Source: Zea mays
Taxonomy: Eukaryota > Streptophyta > Magnoliopsida > Poales > Poaceae
Assembly: GCF_902167145.1 (NCBI RefSeq)
Contig: NC_050096.1
Coordinates: 181,881,825 to 181,945,824 of the forward strand
Direction: 5' to 3'
DNA length: 64,000 nucleotides
Part shown: piece after piece, positions 1 through 9,229 of the stretch
Layout: each line of letters opens with the position of its first letter
How positions within the stretch are numbered: position 1 is the stretch's first letter
Made by a program: the position numbers and the translations under genes
Notes under the pieces: model-generated
Seen by the model: the letters and a program-made list of their open reading frames with translations, nothing else
What the model was told of the DNA's origin: nothing
The model's database searches: none

Positions 1-891
1 AGAAGTGCCTGAGCCCTGTAGAAGCATAGCTGGCGGTGCGGCTGGGATCCTGCTGATGTCTCCTTGCTTCCGTAGGGGGCTGAGAACCACCAACGTCATG
101 GACGCACGCGGGAAACCATCATTACCTGTTACCGGGGCGAGCCAGATGGGACGCCGGTCTTGTTCCCTCGTAGCCTGAGCTAGCTAGGGGTAGGGTAATG
201 ATGTATCCCCTGTGACGCGGTCGGTCCGAGCCCAAGATCGAGTGAGGCGGAGACTTCTCCTGAGGCCGAGGCCGGGGTCGGGCGAGGACGCGATTCCTCC
301 TGAGGCCGAGGCTGAGGCCGAGTCCTGGGTCGGGCGAGGCAGAGACCTCCTCCCGAGGCCGAGGCCTAAGGTCGGGCGAGACGGAGCTTCCTGTTGCGCC
401 CGAGGCTGAACTCGGCTGTTGTCAGTCTTACCCCGGTGGGTGGCACAACAGTCAGAGCGCGGTGAGCGGCGCTGTTTTCCTGTCAGGTCGGTCAGTGAAA
501 GGGCGAAGTGACTGCGGTCACTTCGACCTTGCCGACTGAGGCGCGTGTGTCATGATAAGGTGTCAGGCGATCCCCGTATTAAATGTGCATGCGATACGGT
601 CGGTTGATGAGGCAATTTGGCCAAGGTTGCTTCACAACGAAGCTTGCCCGAGCTGGGCTTCGGGCGAGTCGAGGGTGCGCCCACCGCCTGAGGAGGCCCT
701 CGGGCGAGGCGTGAATTCGTCCAGGACTACTGTTCCCGCCCGAGGCCGGGCTCGGGCGAGGCGAGATTGCGTCCCTTGGTAGACGAGGCCTTGACCTGAA
801 CCGTGCCCATCAGTCTTTGCGGTTTGTGCTGAGGGTGGTTACCAGCCGTGTTTAGGAGTGTTGGGGGTACCCCTAATTACGGTACCCGACA
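1..891. mobile_element. 3' part of an LTR (fragment or solo LTR)
   Basis: This is a very GC-rich stretch built from repeated GAGGCCGAG and GGGCGAGG words. It ends in GGTACCCGACA, with the terminal CA at 890-891, and then changes abruptly to ordinary AT-richer DNA. A TG...CA LTR ending this way is characteristic of large maize Ty3/gypsy families. The start lies outside the window and no internal region is seen, so a solo LTR cannot be told from a truncated element. The open frames here (for example 212-409) are low-complexity by-products of the repeats. Confidence 0.6.
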
Positions 892-1623
892 ACTCAGTTT
901 AAACTCGTTCTAGGAAGCCCTAATAAAACCCCAATTCTGACCATATTTTCAAATCCGCGACTGATTTACAAATCCGCTGGAGCTCAAAATTTGAGGATAC
1001 CTTGGAAACGCTTTTGTCAAGATATGTGTAAACTTTCATATCAATCGGAGTTCGTTTGTTTCAGGTTCGTATCCGAGAACTGAATTTAGTGCTGCTAAAA
1101 TCAGCACTAGCTCACGACACGGTTTTGGACCGATTCAGACTTTTAGGTGTCCGATTTACGGTTTGTTTGTTTTGCTGGTCTTGTGTGAGTATTAAAAACA
1201 TTTTAAAATCATGAGATCGCTGGTTTGCTGATATGATTTTGGTTTAAGCGTTTTTTTTATTTCAATTGAAGTGAAGTACTGCTTAATTTCAATTTTTAGC
1301 AGCAAAATTTGATTGACTCTCATTCACGCTCTCTCTCTCGTCACCTTGTTTTGTTTTGTTAAGAACTAACATGATATAACCGAATAAGTTCGAGAATTAA
1401 TCATTAGTAGTGCACTTTACTCACTTTAAAAAGTTCCATATATGTAGGAAAGTATAAGGATCACACCGTACACACATGCTGCATTGGACGAGTCAGATAT
1501 CGATCGTCTTATTTATCAACTTCACTAGTAGGTACGTGCATGTGAGTTGACGGACAATTAGTGTATATATGCCGCTACGCTCTCATGCATGCATGGGCTC
1601 ATGGCAAGCTGCATGCATGTACA
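892..1623. other. Intergenic DNA downstream of small TLP gene 1
   Basis: AT-rich unique-looking DNA with no coding frame or terminal repeat that I recognise. It includes a CTCTCTCTCTC run near 1330 and probably holds the 3' UTR and polyadenylation signals of the minus-strand TLP gene that ends at 1624. Confidence 0.4.
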
Positions 1624-2148
1624 TCAAGGGCAGAAGACGACCTGGTAGTTGCTATTGCCGTTGCACGAACGGGTCTTAGGGTCGTTGGGCTGGTGGTACG
1701 CGTCGGGGCAGCCGGAGTCCCTGCACCGGAGGGCGGCGCCGGTGCTGCACGAGAAGTCCATGGGCAGGTTGTACCCGTCGATCACCGAGATGTCGTAGTA
1801 GTCGTGGTTGCTGCCGCCGCCGATGGTGAACTCGGCCAGCGTCGCCGGGGGCTGCCCGGACAGGCTGCAGGAGTAGGCGCCTCCGCAGTCGCCCGTCGCG
1901 CAGCGGCCCCGGCCGCCGCTGAAGGAGCAGCCGGTGCGGCCCCAGATCCTGCCTCCGCTGGTCCCGGCCTGCACGTTGACAGTCCACGTCGAGCCCGGGT
2001 TCAGCTGCGTGCCGCCGCCGACCGGGATGCCTGCTGGCCACACCGTGAACCCGCAGTTGTTTCGTACCGTGAACGTGGCGGCGCCGGCGCATGTGGCGAA
2101 GCAAGCGAGCAGGAGGAAGAAGACGGAGGACGACGTCATCCTGACCAC
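1624..2148 (-). CDS. Small thaumatin-like protein (PR-5 family), copy 1
   Basis: A 174-residue intronless gene. Residues 1-23 form a hydrophobic signal peptide ending CAGA, and the mature protein starts [11 protein letters not shown], the classic thaumatin N-terminus. The mature part has ten cysteines (NNCGF, TGCSF, GRC, GDCGG, SCSL, FSCS, LRC, SGCPD, RSC and terminal FCP). Ten is the count for the short grass type with five disulphides; full-length thaumatins have sixteen in about 200 or more residues. GRIWGRTGC and [10 protein letters not shown] are conserved blocks around the acidic cleft. The family is secreted and pathogen-induced; some grass members bind glucans or inhibit xylanases, but the activity of this one cannot be read from sequence. 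ATG at 2148 is the first Met; Met4 is an alternative. The coding sequence is strongly GC-rich, as is usual for monocot genes. Two relatives lie at 45164 and 51334 on the same strand. Confidence 0.93.
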   Translation of the reverse strand: MVRMTSSSVFFLLLACFATCAGAATFTVRNNCGFTVWPAGIPVGGGTQLNPGSTWTVNVQAGTSGGRIWGRTGCSFSGGRGRCATGDCGGAYSCSLSGQPPATLAEFTIGGGSNHDYYDISVIDGYNLPMDFSCSTGAALRCRDSGCPDAYHQPNDPKTRSCNGNSNYQVVFCP

Positions 2149-2191
2149 GTCTATATACGTATATAGTGATGAGCTAGGAATGTTGCATTTG

Positions 2192-2200
2192 TATTTATAG
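2192..2200 (-). promoter_or_regulatory. TATA box of small TLP gene 1
   Basis: On the minus strand this reads CTATAAATA, about 45 bp upstream of the ATG at 2148, which implies a very short 5' leader. It is the best TATA match near the gene. Confidence 0.7.
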
Positions 2201-2657
2201 ACCGCTAACCATGATCTGGGTGCGCCACTAGCTAGTCAGATCACACATACAATGCAACTCCCACTAAAACTCATGCACTTATCAACTCCATTATTGCATA
2301 GAATTATTCGGTAAAACATATTCTAATCCTAAAATTCGTGCAGTTTTATCGACTCCATGATTGCGTAACAGTTTAGTTCAGTCTCCCCTAAAATTTTTTC
2401 CAGTCTCCATCCATGCTCTAGAGTCTAGGATATAGGAAATTCTATGTGAAATAAAAAATGCACGCAGGAAAGTTTCTATCATGCATAGACTGGCACTCTG
2501 CCACTTTCTCTAGAATCCGAAGTGAGGGAGTTCCACTTCCAAAGGCTGGTGAAAAGGGTTTATAGTGGCGTGCCAGCCCAGTACGTACGTTGAATAGACT
2601 TTTCCAAAGGTAGTAGCACGTCAGTACGACTTTAGAATTGTGCCAAATCTCTATCTA
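2201..2657 (-). promoter_or_regulatory. Remaining upstream region of TLP gene 1
   Basis: About 460 bp of non-repetitive AT-rich DNA lies between the TATA box and the Helitron boundary at 2657/2658. It is all that remains of the local upstream region before TE sequence begins. I see no motif I would name with confidence. Confidence 0.4.
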
Positions 2658-2689
2658 TCTGTACTAACTATTAAGACCTCAGTGTAGAC

Positions 2690-2898
2690 TGCCCCCGCCA
2701 AACAACCGCCCGCCCATCGCGAACCGTACGCCGCGAAAAGCCCGCACGTGTGCCGCGATACGCCCGCCGCGAACCCCGCTGCCACCCGCCGCGACCGCTC
2801 CGCGAACCCCGCGCCTCCGCGAACCCGCCGATGCAATTCGCCCGGTCGCCGCTATAGAACCCCACCCGCTCCGCACGCGCGAACCCTATCCCCGCTGC
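2690..2898. other. GC-rich Helitron interior, unassigned
   Basis: Dense CGCGAACCC and CCGCCG words without a recognisable protein. It continues at 3913 after the nested CACTA. It may be a decayed piece of captured gene DNA. Confidence 0.35.
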
Positions 2899-3909
2899 CA
2901 CTAGTACAGAGAAGTTCTATAGTGGCGGTTGTAAACCTATTTATAGTGGCGTTTTTCGTAACCGCCAGTGCTAGGGGCCAGTAGAAATCATCATTTCTAC
3001 AGGCGGGTAACTGAGGACCGCCAGTGAAAATCGATTTTCACTGGCGGTCGGCGTAATAAAACCGCCAGTGAAAATCGATTTTCACTGGCGGTCGACGTAA
3101 TAAAACCGCCAGTGCAAATCGTTTCCAGGAAACATAAAACATATTTTAAAAATAGTTAAAAAATTTATTTTTATTAGGGGGGCCTCAGCCCACCCCACCC
3201 GTCGCGACTTTTTTCGCGCAAAATTCGCGCGCTACGCGGTTGTTAGTATTCGAACCGTCGACCTCACCCTCGCGTGTACCCTCCCCTACCACTCCGTCTA
3301 TGACATGTCTTGTGTCTAGTTTGTAATTGTTTTCTCCACATATTACAACCATTTGAGTGTAAATTGCTTATTTGAGACCCTAAACGAATTCAAATAAAAA
3401 AGTTGTCAACTACAAAGATAAATAACTTTTGAAGTTCTACAACTTTTATTTTGACACTTTTTTCATCCGAGGTAGTTTGCAAAATTTGAATTTTAAATTT
3501 GACATACTTAGATTCAATTTTTGAGAACCGAAATGAGTTCAAATAAAAAAGTTGTCAACTACAAAGTTTCATAACTTTTAGAGATCTACAACTTTTATTT
3601 TGGTGGTTTTATCATACGAGGCCGTTTGAAAAACTCGAAAAATTAAGGATAAAAATGATTTCTAGTGGCGGTTCCTTAAGAAAACCGCCACTAGAAATCG
3701 TATTTCTAGTGGCGGTTCCTTAAGAAAACCGCCACTACAAATCATGGATTTCTACTGGCGGTTTTCTTAAGGAACCGCCAGTAGAAATACGATTTCTAGT
3801 GGCGGTTTTCTTAAGGAACCGCCACTAAAAATAACACAGTCGGTGGATAACCGAATCCGCCTGTAAAAATATATCGTCCCCGCAGGCTTTGAGCCTTTTT
3901 GTACTAGTG
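2899..3909. mobile_element. Small non-autonomous CACTA element nested in the Helitron
   Basis: Ends are CACTAGTAC (2899) and GTACTAGTG (3909), perfect inverted 9-mers. The 3-bp flanks are TGC on both sides (2896-2898 and 3910-3912), the target duplication size of CACTA elements. Both subterminal zones carry inverted units of ACCGCCAGTG / CACTGGCGGT. There is no coding capacity in 1,011 bp. The middle (about 3130-3640) is AT-rich and contains two near-identical stretches around GTTGTCAACTACAAAG. Confidence 0.88.
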
Positions 3910-3979
3910 TGCGACCCTACGCCCGCCACGAACCGTATGCTCTCACGTCCTCTAGCTGCGAACCGCACGCCCGCATAGC

Positions 3980-4091
3980 GCGTCACCTACCTCCTCCCCT
4001 GCGCGCTCCTCATCACCACGGGCCTCGCCATCCTCGCCTTCCCCTACGACCTCCCGCGCGGCGTCGGCGTCGGCGGCGGAGCCAAGACCGG
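3980..4091 (+). pseudogene. NRT2-like nitrate transporter fragment, part 1
   Basis: In the frame reading TYLLPCALLITTGLAILAF then PYDLPRG, this looks like one transmembrane helix plus the following loop of a plant high-affinity nitrate transporter (NRT2, major facilitator superfamily). The matching downstream helix appears at 7849 after the LTR element, which split the fragment. It is a captured piece inside the Helitron, not a gene; the rest of the roughly 500-residue transporter is absent. The family name rests on pattern memory. Confidence 0.5.
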
Positions 4092-4913
4092 TGTTGGTGC
4101 CTTTTTGGTCACCAAACACTATAATGAACCGCTTGGCGTTACTTGGCACCTTGGGTTCGGCTCCACGAGGTGAACAGTGGTGGTGGCCTGCGACAGGTCA
4201 CCCGGTTGCCTGATAGTGCCCTCTGCGGTGGCGCGGACGATCCGCGGCCTTGGGCCGGACGGTTCGCGGCCTAGGCGCAGGAGCGGTGTCTTCCCTGCGT
4301 CACACCGGACAGTCCGTAGCTCTGGGCTGGACGGTCCGCAACCTGGCGACAGGGTCGTCTTCCTCCTCCTTGCTGGAATCTAGACCTCGTCCCTTAGGGG
4401 GAAAAGATCTTAAGGTGCTCCGGGTCGATAGGTCACCTGGGGCGTCCCCAGACGACGTGGAGTCGACTATGAATTAAGAGATCAATTCGAGGAAGAGGTC
4501 TCGAGTGGACAACTAGATCTTGCCCCCCAGGAGGGGTGAGATCCTAGGGTCGTCTTGGGATCGGCAGGCCACCCAAGACGGATCTAGATGACATAGAGTC
4601 AAATAGGGGTGGAGGTGGATATGCGAAAGGCTACAACTAGAACTATGCTACATCTACTCCTAGGGCAGGAAAAGTAAATAAGGTAATTGGTTCGATTGGA
4701 ATGTGTTCAGGGGTTCTCAATCGGCCGTACCCCTTTATATTTATAGGGGAGGAGGTCTGGACCTTTTCCTAAGAGATAGCCAACAAACTCCCACGTGATT
4801 AGATGGATAACAACGCACGAGATAAGGATAAACATCCGAGTTAATCTTATCTCAGGACACACGGACCGTTCGGGCTCAAGGGCCGAACCGTCTGCTCATT
4901 TTGGTGTCCAACA
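4092..4913 (-). repeat. 3' LTR of the reversed gag-only element
   Basis: Nearly identical to 7020-7841, with scattered substitutions. It contains repeated GGACGGTCCGC-type words. On the minus strand a TATA-like CTATAAATATA lies at about 4736-4746. Confidence 0.9.
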
Positions 4914-4930
4914 TATGCCCCCTTCCTTTT
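4914..4930 (-). promoter_or_regulatory. Polypurine tract of the reversed element
   Basis: The minus strand reads AAAAGGAAGGGGGCATA immediately before the 3' LTR. A polypurine tract here is the expected plus-strand priming site and fixes the orientation of the element. Confidence 0.75.
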
Positions 4931-5638
4931 GGTGGAGCTTGGCGAACCAAAAGCATCAGCGAAAACTTCGGAAACAATTGACCTCATGAGCTTTTGTTCT
5001 CGAAGTAAGGACTCAGCTCGATGCAAGTCATCGGCTCTTGCGATCAGATAATATAAATACTTGATGGAACTTTAATGCACATAGGCCATTTCGGATCGCA
5101 TCCTCTTCGGCCATGTCTACCTGATCAACCTATCAATAGGCAAAAACTTGTGGTGCCCCCTAGCCCAAATAAGCAACGGATTGGGCCAGTAATACAAATT
5201 CATCGCCGTACCACCCCACACATGAGCAGGACAACACATCGACGATGGATAGAACGGGACGCACCATGCTATCCCCGGAGGAGGATGACAAGGCGATCTT
5301 GGTTGTGCTACCTTTTGGATCCGTTTAGTCGGCTTTTGCTTTTGCACAGATCGCCCTTTTGACTTCGTCTGCTTTATTGGCCGGTTGTGTGGAACGATTG
5401 TATATTTGGCAAGCAACTGACCAAAAGTAGGGCCGACTCTACTGAGTCGTCCAGACGTCTTAGTAGTATTTTGTTTCCTAACACTTGTTTTGGAACCTTG
5501 TGGTCTGGTGGTCTGAGGTTGCTGCTTCTGACTGTCTGTGGACTGTCCGACCATTATAGTCGGACCGTCCACTCCTGTCTCGGACTGTTCGGCCTTAGTA
5601 ACCAGATCGTCCGGCGTACGCAGGACAGGTGACCGTGA

Positions 5639-6265
5639 TCAGGTGTCCGATCGTGCTTGCCCCCCGGTGCCTCCAGTCTTTCTTTTGTCCAGAGTCTTCC
5701 GAGTAACCATTCTACGTGACATATTTGGTGTGCAGGGATCACCAATGACGATATTTTTATCTTTGCTTTTATCGGCCGCATAGGGCCGAACTATGACTTT
5801 TTTGCTTGTCGGCTCTAATGTGGTGGCAGGGACAGGTGGCCTGTCAATCCTCACCTCCTTTTGAAACCTCAACCGGCCTTCGTTTATAGCCGATTGTATT
5901 TGTCGATGAAAGACAACACAATCATTGGTGTTATGAAGAAAGGAGCCATGCCATGTACAATATATACGCCCTTTTAATTCTTCATCCGGAGGAATTATAT
6001 GTGATAATTTAATATTACCATGTTTAAGCAACTCATCAAATATTTTATCACACTTAGTAATATTAAATGTGAACTTAACCTTTTCCTTTTGTGTCGAGTG
6101 TGGGTGAGAGCGAACAGAAGGTTTGGCCTTAGTGGGCCAAACAAGCTCAGGGACATGTGTCTTTTTTTGTTCTTGGGGCTTGGGTGGCCGGTTATATTTA
6201 TGCTGGCCTTCCGCACTAGGCGGATCATAGGTGACTTCTGGTGCTCCGGACAGTCTGACCTGCAC
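5639..6265 (-). CDS. Gag-like protein, C-terminal portion
   Basis: A 208-residue frame. Residues around 65-130 contain FTFNITKCDKIFDELLKHG and then YCTWHGSFLHNTNDCVVF followed by QIQSAINEGRL. This is the Cys/His block commonly seen late in gag polyproteins of grass Ty3/gypsy-type elements. The tail is basic (SRRMVTRKTL). It would act in packaging element RNA. No protease or reverse transcriptase follows. Its link to the N-terminal frame at 6566-6964 is unclear because the 300 bp between them has no matching frame. Confidence 0.6.
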   Translation of the reverse strand: MQVRLSGAPEVTYDPPSAEGQHKYNRPPKPQEQKKTHVPELVWPTKAKPSVRSHPHSTQKEKVKFTFNITKCDKIFDELLKHGNIKLSHIIPPDEELKGRIYCTWHGSFLHNTNDCVVFHRQIQSAINEGRLRFQKEVRIDRPPVPATTLEPTSKKVIVRPYAADKSKDKNIVIGDPCTPNMSRRMVTRKTLDKRKTGGTGGQARSDT

Positions 6266-6565
6266 AGTCGGACGGTCTGCGGGTGGATCGGACGGTCCGG
6301 TACTATCCTCGAACTACCCGGTCACGTCAGGCAACACCTGTGACCCTTGTGGTGGGCTCTGTGTAACTCCGGACTGTCCGGCGTAGGGTGCCGGATGGTC
6401 TGACGAAGGGCCGGAGGTCCGCGATTGTGTGTGGATGGTTCGGGCGTGCTTAGAGTTGACTCACCATTTAGCGAAGATGGTGGTGACGGTTGTCCTGGAT
6501 ATGAGTCCATCGGCATACCAGAATATGGCTGGGGAAATCCATTTGTTGCCGATGTGTTTTGGTGC

Positions 6566-6964
6566 CTAATTTATGTGATAAAAAATAGGCATGTGAGTTT
6601 TTCCTAATGCATGCACCATCCTTTCTATATCCTCTATGATACTTTTAATCCGATTATCAAAAGAAATTTTAATAGATAGAATATCATTGACTGACCTGGC
6701 ATCACCTATCGTGGGGAGCTGTTGCAGCACAGATGACATGTAATTGGCGTCTATTTCCCTCTCCTTTACGACCTTCTGGTGGCGATCTACCTTGAAGTTG
6801 TACCACTTTTTCGCCACCTTGAGCATCTGATCTTGTTGTCGTTGGATCTCCTCATCCATCTTCTTCATGTCATCTTTTAAGTTTTCATGCTCTGCGGCCG
6901 ATAAATTAGTCAGCCTTGTGTCGCTGTTTGGAGAAGCACTGTTGAGATCTTTAGAATCGGCCAT
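6566..6964 (-). CDS. Gag-like N-terminal protein (coiled coil)
   Basis: A 132-residue frame starting 56 bp inside the 5' LTR, where gag normally begins. It starts MADSKDLNSASPNSDTRLTN and has a charged helical stretch (about residues 25-75, rich in E, K and Q) of coiled-coil type. No catalytic motif is seen. Position and orientation fit the start of gag in a non-autonomous element. I do not recognise a closer family. Confidence 0.5.
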   Translation of the reverse strand: MADSKDLNSASPNSDTRLTNLSAAEHENLKDDMKKMDEEIQRQQDQMLKVAKKWYNFKVDRHQKVVKEREIDANYMSSVLQQLPTIGDARSVNDILSIKISFDNRIKSIIEDIERMVHALGKTHMPIFYHIN

Positions 6965-6995
6965 GTAAGCCTGATTTTGCAGATCTGCAACCTCG

Positions 6996-7013
6996 TCCCC
7001 AGCGGAGTCGCCA
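6996..7013 (-). promoter_or_regulatory. Primer binding site of the reversed element
   Basis: The minus strand reads TGGCGACTCCGCTGGGGA, starting 6 bases inside the 5' LTR. TGG pairs with a tRNA CCA end; from memory the rest fits a plant tRNA-Arg 3' end. Confidence 0.7.
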
Positions 7014-7019
7014 AAAGTA

Positions 7020-7841
7020 TGTTGGTGCCTTTTTGGTCACCAAACACTATAATGAACCGCTTGGCGGTACTTGGCACCTTGGGTTCGGCTCCGCGAGGTG
7101 AACAGTGGTGGCGGCCTGCGATAGGTCGCCAGGTTACCTGATAGTGCCCTCTGCGGCGGCGCGGACGGTCTGCGGCCTTGGGCCGGACGGTCCGCGACCT
7201 GGGCGCAGAAGCGATGCCTTCCCTGTGTCACACCAGACGGTCCGCAGCTCTGGGCCGGACGGTCCGCGACCTAGCAACAGGGTCGTCTTCCTCCTCCTTG
7301 CTGGAATCTAGATCTCGTCCCCTGGGGGGAAAAGATCTTAAGGTGCTCCGGGTCGATAGGTCACCCGGGGCGTCCCCAGACGACGTGGAGTCGCCTATGA
7401 ATTAAGAGATCAATTCGAGGAAGAGGTCTCGAGTGGACAACTAGATCTTGCCCCCCTGGAGGGGTGAGATCCTAGGGTCGTCTTGGGATCGGCAGGCCAC
7501 CTAAGACGGATCTAGACGACGTAGAGTCAAATAGGGGTGGAGGTGGATATGCGGAAGGCTACAACTAGAACTATGCTACATCTACTCCTAGGGCAGGAAA
7601 AGTAAATAAGGTAATTGGTTCGATTGGAATGTGTTCGGGGGTTCTCAATCGGCCGTACCCCTTTATATTTATAGGGGAGGAGGTCTAGACCTTTTCCTAA
7701 GAGATAGCCAACAAACTCCCACGTGATTAGATGGATAACCACGCATGAGATAAGGATAAACATCCGAGTTAATCTTATCTCAAGACACGCGGACCGTCTG
7801 GGCCCAAGGGCCAGACCGTCTGCTCATTTTGGTGTCCAACA
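7020..7841 (-). repeat. 5' LTR of the reversed gag-only element
   Basis: 822 bp, paired with 4092-4913. Reading minus, it begins TGTTGGACACC. A TATA-like CTATAAATATA lies at about 7664-7674 and would drive leftward transcription into gag. Confidence 0.9.
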
Positions 7842-7966
7842 ACCGCCAACCGGCAAGAGCTTGTGGAAGGTGGTGCGAGAGGGGTCGGCAACAATCGCGC
7901 GTGGGTGCTCGCGCTCACCTACGGCTACTGCTACGGCGTCGAGCTCATCATGGAGAACGTGGCCCT
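7842..7966 (+). pseudogene. NRT2-like nitrate transporter fragment, part 2
   Basis: Resumes after the LTR element with GKSLWKVV in one frame, then NNRAWVLALTYGYCYGVELI and MENVA in another. The loop-plus-helix GYCYGVEL is typical of NRT2 transporters just after the central loop. The two halves are in different frames, so the fragment carries at least one frameshift besides the insertion. At about 7966 it changes into RRM-protein sequence. It encodes no functional transporter. Confidence 0.58.
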
Positions 7967-8390
7967 AGCCATCCCGCAAGCGCTGCAGAACTACTACGCC
8001 CAGCTGTACGGTCTAACGACCTTGCCTTCGGCGGCGATGGCGCCCTACCACCAGTACCTCGGCTACGTGGCGCCGTCGCCTCCAACGCCAAGGGTGATAC
8101 TGCCACCACCGCCACCGCCGGCGGCGCAGCAGGTCACCGCCGTGCAACCGTTGGTGCAGCATCCGCCGCCGCCGGTGCAGCAGGTCACGATGCAGCCTCT
8201 GCTCCAGCATCCCCCGCCACAGATTCATGCCCCTTTCTTCTCGGCTACCTCGCTTCCCCAGCACAACTTTAGGCTCCATCCGTCGCCGCCGCAAGCTATG
8301 GCAGTATTGCCTCCCAACACAACAGATGTGCATGTTGCTTGTCTTCTCGCCAATTTGTGTATTTTTGGAACGAAGGGGGCACAAGAGTAA
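7863..8390 (+). CDS. Chimeric ORF: NRT2-like helix joined to RRM-protein tail
   Basis: A 175-codon open frame beginning MEGGARGVGNNRAWVLALTY. Residues 10-33 derive from an NRT2-type transmembrane helix. From about residue 35 the frame continues without interruption into QALQNYYAQLYG, HQYLGYVAPSPP and a long Pro/Gln-rich region, the C-terminal style of a plant RRM RNA-binding protein. The last ~20 residues read through a former intron. It is a novel fusion made by the Helitron, open by chance or selection; there is no evidence of expression. Nothing suggests a working product. Confidence 0.4.
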   Translation: MEGGARGVGNNRAWVLALTYGYCYGVELIMENVALAIPQALQNYYAQLYGLTTLPSAAMAPYHQYLGYVAPSPPTPRVILPPPPPPAAQQVTAVQPLVQHPPPPVQQVTMQPLLQHPPPQIHAPFFSATSLPQHNFRLHPSPPQAMAVLPPNTTDVHVACLLANLCIFGTKGAQE

Positions 8391-8506
8391 CTGATGTCTT
8401 TATTTGCTACTGAACTGTTGCAGGTGGGTCGCTGCCACCTGCTGATCAGGTCGCTGCCCCTGCAGCTCGCGCGACAAACGCGAGCAGTACTCGGCCGGGT
8501 GCGTGA
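7967..8506 (+). pseudogene. C-terminal fragment of an RRM RNA-binding protein gene
   Basis: The first exon (to about 8325) encodes QNYYAQLYG, YHQYLGYVAP, several PPPP and Q-rich runs and SLPQHNFRLHPSPP then MAVLPPNTT, resembling the tail of plant RBM24/38-like single-RRM proteins. The second exon (8424-8506) gives GGSLPPADQVAAPAARATN and a TGA stop when joined directly to the first at ACAACAG. The acceptor TTGCAG at 8423 is intact, but the donor position reads AT instead of GT, so normal splicing is probably lost. The RRM itself is absent. An intron between exons means the piece was captured from genomic DNA. Confidence 0.55.
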
Positions 8507-9229
8507 TCGAGAGAGGCTTCAAGGCGAACTCATGATAAAAGCATTGGATTCAAGTTGAAGCCCTAAATGTACTTCCAAGCATCAATATCATCGTTCAGCT
8601 TTAGATCTTCTACACTCTGCAAGATGACCTGCAACTGTGCAACGGCTACTTCAAAGATTGGCAACTGGAGAGTGGAGAATCTAATTGAGGTCTTCCTGAT
8701 TAGATGCCTTTTCAAAAGAGAGGTTTTTTTTTGCAAAAGAGAATAGTGCTGGTGAGCTGATCTTCAGAATTTGATTGCACCAGTTATCTTCAAAATTGTG
8801 TTGGCAGCCCGGATGATCGCTCGCAGGGGTCTCGTGACGATAGAGGTAGGTTCTTAATAGATTAGTATAGATATAGATATTATTGATTGGCTCATGTCTT
8901 GTGTCTTGAATTTTAATTTTGTGTTCTGATGTAGTCATAACTATCGGTATTGAGCCTTGTGTGGAGCAGAAACTTGTAATATAATATGCATAATTTGAGG
9001 ATTATATGATTTCTGTGTAGTTGCCTTTTTACTTCTGTATTTCGACATCATTCCATTTTTTGTTGTTGCAAATCATTTGATTACTTGAAACAAAAATAAA
9101 TACACAATACATGCTAATGAAAATTTGGCAATACATGTTTTGCTTTGTAAATTTTGATGTAGTCATTGCAAATCATTTGGCCTATATTGGACGATATCTG
9201 TTTGCATTCCTGATCTTCTCAACTACCAG
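8507..9229. other. Helitron interior between captured genes
   Basis: Non-coding DNA, in part likely the captured 3' UTR of the RRM gene (8507 to about 8900) and then intron of the MSL fragment. I see no further gene. Confidence 0.4.

Larger units (their letters stand above)
4092..7841 (-). mobile_element. Gag-only LTR retrotransposon, reversed, nested in the Helitron
   Basis: Two 822-bp direct repeats begin TGTTGG and end CCAACA (4092-4913 and 7020-7841). The primer site lies inside the right LTR and the purine tract inside the left one, and both internal frames are on the minus strand, so the element reads right to left. Only about 2.1 kb lies between the LTRs, with gag-type coding and no protease, reverse transcriptase or integrase, so it is non-autonomous. 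The flanks are ACCGG (4087-4091) and ACCGC (7842-7846), a 5-bp duplication with one mismatch; an exact ACCGG also occurs at 7849-7853. The gag C-terminal style resembles grass Ty3/gypsy elements. Confidence 0.88.

Noticed and set aside
1561..2166. Plus-strand open frame of 201 codons over TLP gene 1
   Set aside because: It is the antisense shadow of the GC-rich TLP coding sequence; its Ala/Val/Arg-rich composition is an artefact.
4087..7853. Intact NRT2 gene with a large intron
   Set aside because: The intervening DNA is a complete LTR element with TSD, the halves are in different frames, and most of the transporter is absent.
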